This document shows positions 56,547 to 64,000 of a DNA stretch of 64,000 nt, piece after piece. The stretch covers positions 35,954 through 99,953 of the forward strand of contig NW_005179230.1 in assembly GCF_000350225.1 (NCBI RefSeq), read 5' to 3'. This stretch comes from Chondrus crispus. Lineage: Eukaryota > Rhodophyta > Florideophyceae > Gigartinales > Gigartinaceae. The notes under the pieces were generated by a model that was not told the origin of the DNA, ran no database searches, and saw only the letters and a program-made list of their open reading frames with translations. Position 1 is the first letter of the stretch; every line of letters starts with the position of its first letter. The translations under genes and the position numbers were made by a program.

Positions 56547-56977
56547 TGTGAGTGTCTGTGTTGTCCTATGAAACGAATGGTGTGGGACCGGGTGTATTCT
56601 TCCTAATCATGATTTGCTGTGTGGGACTAGGCGTTCGATTCGTGATGATGATTTGCTGTGTGAGACCGGACTTTCACTTCCTATTGATGTTTTTCTATTG
56701 TTTGTATGAAAGTATAGCGATCTTTAATGGTCGTATTGTAGTTTCTCGCAATTTGGTTTATATGAGCAAACTGGGCTGGGGTAGTATGAAAGGGTAGGCT
56801 TTCGACTCGACTAGCGAGAACAAGGAAGAGCCCAGCGAAAAAAGCAGATAGTCACAACACCTCAAGGTCAGAAGCTTCCGTCCGTCGGAAGGCCTGGATG
56901 ATTAAAACACCGTTCGTCGGTGCCACCGTTTTCTTCCAATCGCTGTATTTTCCTGCCTGATTTTCAGTATTTCTACA
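56547..56977 (+). repeat. Copia-D 5' LTR
   Basis: 431 bp, matching 62991-63422 closely from GTGTTGTCCT to CAGTATTTCTACA. Contains two diverged copies of ATGATTTGCTGTGTG. Confidence 0.9.
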
Positions 56978-57225
56978 TTCGCGAATCAAGAAATCTGAGA
57001 ATCGTTCAGAGGAAACCTTCGTGCTGCCAATTATGTTTGTTCAATTTCGTGCGATATCAATCAAGAATCAATTTACGTTACGTGGAAAAGTTGTGGCTAA
57101 GGTTTCTACAAACAATGCGAAGATGGAGTGCAAGTCTTAGCTCTCACTTCCAGTACCCATTTTCTCCTTCCGCTTCCCCACCGATTGCGCCTGGAACCTC
57201 GCCCTGGCGTTTGAATCGAGGAACC

Positions 57226-57465
57226 TTTCCTTGCTAACGCCGCCGCGCCTCAAACACACCGCCGCCGCGCCTCAACCTCACCGCCGCCGCGTCGCTGCGC
57301 CGCTGCCGCCACACTGCCACCGCGCCGCAGCCACACCGGCGCCGGGCTGCCACCACACCGCTGCCGGGCTGCCACTACTCCGACGCCGCGTCGCCGCCAA
57401 TCCGCTGCGCCACTGCTGTACTACCGCCGCATCGCCTCGCGTCGCCGCCACACCACGCCGGATTG
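57226..57465. repeat. GCC/CGC-rich degenerate minisatellite in the Copia-D leader
   Basis: Units such as CGCCGCCGCGCCTCAAAC and CACACCGCCGCC recur over about 240 bp of C-rich sequence, in contrast to the balanced composition on both sides. Confidence 0.8.
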
Positions 57466-57559
57466 TTTTTGAGATTGAAGGAGTTGTCGTTGGGAATTGT
57501 TGGGATCGGAGACAAATAGAGAGTCGAACACGTTTCTCGAGAGCGATAGACCCGGGAAA

Positions 57560-58891
57560 CCGGTGATGCGAGCTGGCAACTTGAACCTGGAGTGCACCTC
57601 TCTGGCTGGAGCCCCACCGGTCCTTCGAGGCGGATAAAGATGTACGGTCGAAAGACCTGGTGTTTCCAGGCGTGGGAATTGAACGGGGCGTCGTGCCCTG
57701 AGTACATCTTCTTGCTCCATTTTGAATCCGACGTCGCGCAAGTTTCCTGAAAGTGACCAGACAGACCGAACCAGTTCGATGGTTTCTGTGGACGTCACGT
57801 AAGGATCGTCGCACCTGCTCCTCTAACGCGGGAGTAGGAAGACGGCTGAAGTCGTTAATCGACCGGGACGATCTCCGGGCGCCGAAAGTCGGGCGTTCTC
57901 TACCTGTTGGAGCTACAGGCACCGAGGGTTGGAGCCTAACAAGAATCTCCCAGGGTTGCGGACCCGAGAAGATTGAACAAACTTGTGATTACCGCACAAT
58001 GCCTTTGTGCAATCTACACAATACGTCATGATCGATCTAACCAGTGGCTCGTCGACCCACAAGGAGTAGAGGACTCGGCAAATGCCTACGTCTTTATGCA
58101 AACACTATCCGCTTCAGTGTTCCCTGGTCTTAATGAAATTCAAAGGGGATTCGTAACGTCTATGCGCCCCCTTGACGACTCTGGTCAGGAGGGTGTGAAT
58201 TTGCTTCGCCCCCTCGCAGACCTGTTTCCTCCGGCAGTGCTATTCAGAAAGGAACTTCATGCACTCCCCTCAATTCATCCGGAGCTACGCAATTACTTAG
58301 ACACAAAGGGTTGTAATTTTAACCCAACATTCATCTCGTCGCATCATGATGACATTAGCCACCAATTTCTATGAGGAACAGGAAGACAAACAGGCTGCAG
58401 TTGATATAGTTCAAAACATCATGGCAGCAGGTAGTCGTAATAGAGAGAACGTCAACAATCCGCGCACTCGAAAACACACACTTGAAAACGCCCTGCAGCT
58501 CGAGAAAGAATCCAAAGTTGCTAAGCTTCGCGACAAAGTCGCGGGTCACGAAAGTGATACTGTAGCTAATGATGAGGACATACAAGGTATGTTGTATACA
58601 AGTCAGGGTCACTATGACCGCAAACTTTCACAAGTTAATACACGCAGACGTCAGGCAGTTTTATCTGGAACTATTTCGAAGGTGCCAAAGTTCGATCCCC
58701 TGTCTGTTTCTGAATGCTTTAACCGTGGCAATCCCAACCATATGTTGAAAGATTGCCCAAATCCTTTGAATGTTGCTAAGCTGCATCGAGCAAGCTTGAG
58801 TATTACGCGAAGAAAAAGGGGGCAATGTCCACCAATGTTCAACTGGTACTTGCCGAAGTATGTTAACAGATGGATAATACCCTCCAGGTGA
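57560..58891 (+). pseudogene. Copia-D Gag, decayed
   Basis: 57560-57970 is broken coding sequence in mixed frames. 57973-58374 is open (WLVDPQGVEDSANAYVFMQT through ELRNYLDTKG), and 58346-58891 overlaps it in another frame. The second frame has a charged helix (LENALQLEKESKVAKLRDKV) and a degenerate zinc knuckle, CFNRGNPNHMLKDC, in which the second Cys of CX2C is Arg. This is the gag position and the expected nucleocapsid signature for copia elements of this lineage. The loss of a zinc ligand fits decay. Confidence 0.7.
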
Positions 58892-59332
58892 ACGACACCC
58901 ACCACAACGACTCACCCGAGTCAGACGTATCCGATGGCATCATTCCAGAAAAGGGTTTGTTTGAGAGCGTGCTTGAAGATGTCAACGTTAACTTCTCGAG
59001 AACATCTCCGACTGGCAAAGGAGCAGCGAAGAAAGTCTCTTGGAATTCCGCAACTGAACACCTCCTCTACACCAAGTTGAACGAGGTCGACGAACCCAAC
59101 GATACAGTCATTGCGATGAGCGATACAGAATTCAGTGCTGTTGGAGAATTCCTCGGAGCATGCATCGACGACGGTGCACAGCGATCTGTCATTGGCAAGC
59201 CGCAAGCCACAGCATACTGCAACTTCATGGGCGTCGCCTTACGTCTCAAACGGCTAAGTAATCTTCGTGTATATAAATTTGGTGGAAGGAGATGCAAAGG
59301 ACTTGGCTCGATGTACATTCGTGTTCCAATAA

Positions 59333-59337
59333 CCGAG
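59333..59337. repeat. Left TSD of the solo LTR (CCGAG)
   Basis: Identical to 60004-60008. Confidence 0.92.
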
Positions 59338-60003
59338 TGTAGCATAAACACCCCCCAAAGTAGAGGGGTGTACGCTTGGATCGACGTAGACCCCTTTCGG
59401 AGGGCGAGAAGACGGGGAAACACACACAGCTAACGGGAAAGCGAAGCGGGCCCTGGTAGCGTGGTAGAGCGGGTCGGTCGGGGACGAGCGCACGCGCGGG
59501 CCGATCTACGCCTCGACGCCCCGGAGCAGCGCTGGGTAGCGTACCAGCGCTGACGGGCGGAGGCGGATCTAGGCTCGCTCGCGTACGCGTCTGTCCCTTA
59601 CCCGCTTTGTCCCGTTTAACGCGCGCGAAGGCGGATCGCGCGTGTTAGTTAAGCTGGAAGACGGACCTAGGCGGTAGGTCGTGGTCAAGTCCGTGCTTGT
59701 CCCTCTCACCGCCGCCGGTCCGCTCGCGTATTTATTATACCAAGTAATCCTAACTTATTACAGTACAGTACGGGCTGTACTGTAGTGCTACTGTAGTCAG
59801 CACGGGCCGTCCCGTGCTGTCTGTACACGTGTTGTACACGTATAGTACAGGTGGGTATGCGCGCTCCCCACACGTGTGGTACACGTGTGCACGTGCGTGC
59901 GCGCGCCCCTGTACACTTGGAGTACATGCGCGGTACACGTGTGCGCGCGTGCGGCTCATATTGATCTAATCTAAATCAAATCGTGAACCGCCGTTATGCC
60001 ACA
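59338..60003 (-). repeat. Solo LTR of the Gypsy-A family in Copia-D protease
   Basis: 666 bp in minus orientation (plus strand TGTAGCATAA to TTATGCCACA), flanked by CCGAG on both sides. The Copia-D protease frame continues across one TSD copy. U3 holds several CACGTGT and GTACAC motifs and hairpin-prone stretches. Confidence 0.93.
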
Positions 60004-60440
60004 CCGAGAGTCACTTTATTTTCACTGAAGTTAAAGTTGCAGACCTCAACGTACCCTCATTGTTGGGACTAGACTTTCTTGAGCTGTATGGCATGAAGGT
60101 CGATGTGCACCGAAACTGGCTTACGTCCGAAACTGGTGGATGGGAGTTGCCCATCGCGAGGAAACAAGGACATCTCTACTTGGAATGGCCAACAAACATG
60201 CTCTACACTACGGAAGACTTAAGGAAAATGCATCGCCACTTCTTCTATCCCAACTCTGATAGGCTTTATGCTGTCATGAAGCGTGCTGATCCAGGGAAAT
60301 GTTCTCCTCAAGACTGGCAGGAGCCGGAGGATCTGACAGCTCAATGCGATGTCTGTCAAAGACTAAGTCGTTCTCCAAGTCGCTTCCGTGTGTCGTTGCC
60401 ACACAAAGACATTGTTTTCAACCGCGTACTCTGCATATAA

Positions 60441-61390
60441 ATCATGTTCCTTCACTAGAAATCAATCCTCCGCTGTGTGGATAAGGATAGTAAGTTCAAC
60501 AGTGCCGCGTTTCTTTGTTGCGAAACTGTTGATAAAATATGGACTACATACCAGGACATATGGGCCTTGCCTTAGGTGGGGTACCCAAAGCATATGCATG
60601 CTGACCAAGGGCCCCAATTTCGGTCAAGGCGTTGGGAAGGACTTTGTCACACGGCCGGAATTGAGCTGACATTGTCACGAGTGGAACACCGCAATGCTCT
60701 TGGCGAGGGCGAAAGGTATCATGCGTATCTCCGACAGGTTTGTAGAAACGTCAGGGCAGACTTCCCAAACATAGGGGAGGAATACGCGCTCAAGATTGCT
60801 GTCAAAGCCGTCAATGACACAGCCGCACCAAAGGGGCTAGTGCCGACCTTGTTAGTGTTTGGAATCATGCTGCGAACAGTCCTGGCACTATCAGACCTTC
60901 CAAAACAGAAGGAGCGTATGCAAGCAATGGAATCTGCACGCATTGAGATGGCAAAATTCATTATGCAGCATCGCGTAAATACGGCACTTCGGTCTAACAT
61001 ACCCGCAGCTACTTCATCCGACATATAGCCATTGGCTCCGAAGTCTTGATCTACAGAGAACCACCGGTTAACAAGTGGGTCGGTCCGCCCAAGGTATGTG
61101 ATGGCTTCTGCAAGCACGTATTTGTGGAGTCAAAGGGAAGACTGGCGAAGTTTTCGATGGATAAAATCAACTGTACAGACGAGATGAGAACACTGAGCGG
61201 GAAACTAGGGCTGTTCTATCGCAACCCTCACAGACTAGCACTGTGCAGGATTCTGAGGTCCCTCGACATGCTTTCTCTAAGTAGTTTGATGATTTAGTAG
61301 CAGCGCTCCGTCGAGATGTCGGAGCCCTCAAGCATGCTGCGGATGAACCTATCCTAAAAGATGAGTTTTGTGTTTGGGAAGAAGGAGACA
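60441..61390 (+). pseudogene. Copia-D integrase core and C-terminal part
   Basis: Frames shift and stop repeatedly to about 60570. Then MHADQGPQF carries the second catalytic Asp and ALGEGERYHAYLRQV the Glu. QKERMQAMESARIEMAKFIM (about 60906-60965) is the conserved helix after the core. After a stop at 61026-61028 the C-terminal integrase part follows (YREPPVNKWVGPPKV). The first catalytic Asp is replaced by the stop at 60438-60440. Confidence 0.82.
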
Positions 61391-62110
61391 TATTACTACC
61401 CAAGATATTGTCGCCAAGTGACTCTAATCGTGATTCGGATTACTTTCGGATTGTGAAAGCTAGCGAAATAGAAGGACTTGCAAGAAGGGGCACATGGGTC
61501 GATGTCAAGAAAAATGACGTACCACGAGGCGCTAACACTTTTGGTGGGCGGTTTGTGTTGATTATAAACGAGTTTGGGAGTGACGGTGAGATCCCCAGAG
61601 CTCGGTTCGTTGTTCAGGGTCACATGGATAGGGAAAAGGAATTCTTGGTACACAATACAACCAACTTCCAACAACGCTCCGTTCGAGTCATTGTTTCATT
61701 TGCAGCCAGTATGGGACATCGCATTTTCAGCCACGACGTAAAACATGCCTATCTTCAAAGTGATGAAGAGCTTTCTCGCAAGATATACATCTTACAGAAA
61801 CGCAAAGACTGAAAGTTCTTCAACATTACAGAAGAAGAAGCACTTGACCTTCGCGAGCCACTCTGCGGGAACGGGGACAGTGGTGATTATTGGCGTGTCA
61901 CTTTTGATCGTCATGCCGAGCAAGACTTGCAAATGACTCCTACTGCTGGAGACCCTTCTCTGTACATCATTGTGCCTGGCCGGTCCAAAAGGAAGACTGA
62001 GGAGGACGATGAACCTGAAGGCTGTATGGCGATTTAAGTCAATGACGGACTTCTTGCTGGTAACGAAGCCTTCCAAAAAATGACAAAGGCAACCCTACAG
62101 AAGTTTGAGT
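61391..62110 (+). pseudogene. Copia-D reverse transcriptase, decayed
   Basis: 61408-61812 is open: EIEGLARRGTWVDV, GGRFVLIINEFG, RARFVVQGHMDREKEF, and the motif-A region FSHDVKHAYLQSDEELSRKI, which retains its Asp. After a stop at 61810-61812, the catalytic box that should be YVDD reads stop-VND, near 62036-62050, followed by GLLAGNEAF. Both the nonsense codon and the Asp-to-Asn change inactivate it. Confidence 0.85.
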
Positions 62111-62960
62111 CCTGCGGACGATTTTGGGATAACTTTTGAGTTCTTTGGCTGTGAACTCAAAGCAATTTCTCCAGGGGAATTCATGATTAGTCAACGTGAT
62201 TACATTTCCAACATAGGCATATTAACGAACGATGCGGATTTTAAACTATACTGGAGTCTTCGAGCAGAGGTGGAATGGGAAACCCACACGCCCCCAGATA
62301 TATATTGCTCAGCTAATCGTGCGGCCCAAATTACAAAGGAAGAAGGAGGAACGGTCGGTTCGATGCAATTCAAACTTCTCAACAGTGCCATAAAACGTAT
62401 GAAGGCTACACCTGAGTTCGGCGTAGAGTGCCACAGACTTAATGAAGACACGTTAGGCCTTTGAGCGGACACAGACGCATCTTGAGGAGGCAAAGAAGAC
62501 TTCTCATCCTAAATTGGCTCTGTTGTGCTTATATGTGATGCTTGAAATCGTTGCCACATCTTGGAAATTTTGAGTAAGAAGTCCAAACGTATTGTTCGTT
62601 CAATATTGGGCCGGGAAGTGTAGGTTTTTGCAGCTGGATTTGATTTCGCAGACATGATTAAGCATGATGTGGAGGGTATTTATTGCAATAAGATAACAAT
62701 TCAGATGCGTACCCATTCGAAGCAGATGTTCGATGTGATGACCAAAAACCTCTTCGATATCAGAAAGTCGACTTATGATGTACATTTATGCAGCTCGACA
62801 GGTGTACAACGAGAACGAAATATCGAATGTGGGACTTTTGTGCTCCGAGCACAATATTGCAGACGGTTTAACCAAACCAGAGTCTTGCAAGTCCCTTGAC
62901 GAGTTGATGCGTACTGGTGTAGATTTGAATCCCGTTGAACGATGGATTATTCGCTCTCCA
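62111..62960 (+). pseudogene. Copia-D RT connection and RNase H, decayed
   Basis: 62105-62464 encodes the RT tail (FEFFGCELKAISPGEFMISQ). RNase H follows with many stops: VVLICDA, RCHILEI, SKKSKRIVRSILGREV near 62510-62620, the same block pattern as Copia-F (VLLCDASDKCHVLD). The pol C-terminus ENEISNVGLLCSEHNIADGL lies near 62810-62870. GTGGTGGGAG (62981-62990) is the probable polypurine tract before the 3' LTR. Confidence 0.82.
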
Positions 62961-62990
62961 AATGGCTCGTCTTTTTTTAAGTGGTGGGAG

Positions 62991-63422
62991 TGTGAGTGTG
63001 CGTGTTGTCCTGAGAAACGAATGGTGTGGGACCGGGGGTATTCTTCCTAATCATGATTTGCTGTGTGGGACTACGCGTTCACTTCGTAATGATGATCTGC
63101 TGTGTGGGACTGGACTTTCACTTCCTATTGATGATTTTCTATTGTTTGTATGAAAGTATAGCGATCTTTAATGGTCGTATTGTAGTTTCTCGCAATTTGG
63201 TTTATATGAGCAAACTGGGCTGGGGTAGTATGAAAGGGTAGGATTTCGACTCGACTAGCGAGAACAAGGAAGAGCCCAGCGAAAAAAGCAGATAGTCACA
63301 ACACCTCAAGGTCAGAAGCTTCCGTCCGTCGGAAGGCCTGGATGATTAAAACACCGTTCGTCGGTGCCACCGTTTTCTTCCAATCGCTGTATTCTCCTGC
63401 CTGATTCTTCAGTATTTCTACA
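62991..63422 (+). repeat. Copia-D 3' LTR
   Basis: 432 bp, ends TTTCTACA; see the 5' copy at 56547-56977. Confidence 0.9.
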
Positions 63423-63427
63423 CTCTC

Positions 63428-63595
63428 TGTACTGAAATATACTTCGTAAGGTCTCAATTACAGTAGTTATTGTCATCAACAGTACCTGCTGTACGATAGC
63501 CACCTGGACACGTTTAGCCACACCACACCACAGTACTTAAGCCCGTCGTCGCCCCCTCCAGTAAACTGAGTGGGCATCATCGCCCTTGATCACAG
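63428..63595 (+). repeat. Probable end of a 5' LTR of a further copia element (Copia-E)
   Basis: Runs from TGTACTGAAATA after the Copia-D flank to GATCACA, directly before a primer-binding site. It is either a very short LTR (about 168 bp) or the right part of a longer one cut by Copia-D. No second copy is in the window. Confidence 0.45.
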
Positions 63596-63607
63596 GTTAT
63601 GGACCCT
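63594..63607 (+). other. Probable half-tRNA primer-binding site of Copia-E
   Basis: GGTTATGGACCC resembles the complement of the anticodon stem-loop of initiator Met tRNA (GGGCTCATAACC), with two mismatches. Internal tRNA-iMet fragments prime Drosophila copia and relatives. Confidence 0.5.
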
Positions 63608-63616
63608 TTACGCTAA

Positions 63617-64000
63617 ACTCCCTCGCCTTTCTCTTCTCGCTCTACGCCGGCGCCTTGCCGATCTCCTCAACCGGCACCTTGCCGTCACCTCAACCGGCAC
63701 CTTGCCGTCACCCTCCGGCGATTCGCCGATACTTCCCTCACCATCGATCCTCCTTCCTCCCGTTCCGACCGCGCCCAGCGCCGAGCCCAACTTCGCCTTG
63801 TTGCTGATCGCGAGGACGAACTTCGCACCCTCCCTGAAGACCTTTTCGCTCAAGTCCTTCTTGAATCCCCAGCTATGAACCCTCCCCCAACCGCGGCATC
63901 CACCGCGGCCCCAAACTCCTCCACCGATCCTGCCCGACTGTCCGTAGTCCCGCTCACATTTGACAACTACGACCTATGGTTCGAAAATCTCAACCTCCTC
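63617..64000 (+). CDS. gag: Copia-E Gag, N-terminal part, runs off the window
   Basis: Open frame from 63617 to the window end. The first in-frame ATG is at 63875 (MNPPPTAASTAAPNSSTDPA), and an upstream ATG at 63599 is followed by a stop after five codons. The upstream part is charged (SDRAQRRAQLRLVADREDEL) and may be translated from a non-ATG start or belong to the leader. The key evidence is LTFDNYDLWFENLNLL at the window end, the NYxxW pattern that begins Ty1/copia Gag. Whether the element is intact cannot be judged here. Confidence 0.7.

Larger units (their letters stand above)
58870..60440 (+). pseudogene. Copia-D protease and integrase zinc region, split by a solo LTR
   Basis: The frame to 59337 has CIDDGAQRSVIGKPQA, where DTGA or DSGA is usual in the retropepsin site. 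It is interrupted by the LTR at 59338-60003, and after one TSD copy it resumes as SHFIFTEVKVADLNVPSLLG, then LDFLELYGMKVD. Next come the GAG-pre-integrase and zinc-binding parts, with MHRHFFYPNSDRLYAVMKRA and CDVCQRL. A stop at 60438-60440 falls at the place of the first catalytic Asp of the integrase. Confidence 0.85.
56547..63422 (+). mobile_element. Copia-D, full-length but decayed Ty1/copia retrotransposon
   Basis: LTRs of 431 and 432 bp (56547-56977 and 62991-63422) begin TGTGAGTGT and end TTTCTACA. Flanks CTGTC and CTCTC agree at four of five bases. Between them, in order: leader with a GC-rich repeat, gag, protease (with a solo LTR), integrase, RT and RNase H. Nonsense codons occur throughout. 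The LTRs remain very similar (roughly 95% by eye), whereas the coding part carries many stops, so the copy may have been made from an already defective template. Confidence 0.9.

Overview
The window is eukaryotic repeat DNA: 64 kb of LTR retrotransposons, one LINE and LTR remnants, nested several levels deep. I found no convincing host gene, rRNA or tRNA. Long LTRs, aspartic protease / RT / RNase H / integrase polyproteins, chromodomains, target-site duplications (TSDs) and a restriction-like-endonuclease LINE rule out a prokaryote. The lineage cannot be fixed from sequence alone; a fungus, an oomycete or an alga would all fit. The standard genetic code suffices, because the one intact element reads cleanly with it.

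Layout. 1-10313: a minus-strand Ty1/copia element (Copia-1) leaves the window at position 1 inside its RT. Its gag is split by a dead LINE (3437-8123) with a perfect 15-bp TSD, and its 5' LTR ends at 10313. 10314-22362: a mosaic of related copia LTRs (14425-15370 minus, 18611-~20140 plus), a copia RNase H fragment (17938-18610), and two copies of an unrecognised coiled-coil gene 'X' (10861-13037 plus, 21328-21882 minus), each antisense to the neighbouring LTR. 22363-23626: the 3' end of another copia element with its LTR.

23737-56390: Gypsy-B, a minus-strand Ty3/gypsy element of about 6.3 kb expanded to 32.7 kb by three insertions: Gypsy-A (25212-37814, in the integrase), a Gypsy-A-family solo LTR (38976-39668, in RNase H) and Gypsy-C (41152-54200, in the protease). 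Gypsy-A looks autonomous: two 699-bp LTRs differing at about six positions, a complete gag, a complete 1526-codon pol with chromodomain, and a candidate -1 frameshift signal. Gypsy-B and Gypsy-C are older and broken. 56547-63422: Copia-D, plus strand, full-length but decayed, with a Gypsy-A-family solo LTR in its protease. 63428-64000: the 5' end of a further copia element that runs off the window.

How the parts work together: in each LTR element the LTR supplies promoter and terminator, a tRNA-derived primer starts reverse transcription, Gag forms the particle, and pol supplies protease, RT, RNase H and integrase; the chromodomain of the gypsy elements probably directs integration to marked chromatin. 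The most unusual points are the antisense X gene beside copia LTRs, the roughly 4-kb extra 3' regions of Gypsy-A and Gypsy-C, the hairpin array in the Gypsy-A LTR, the frameshift signal, and the exact match between the left window edge and the start of the fragment at 17938.
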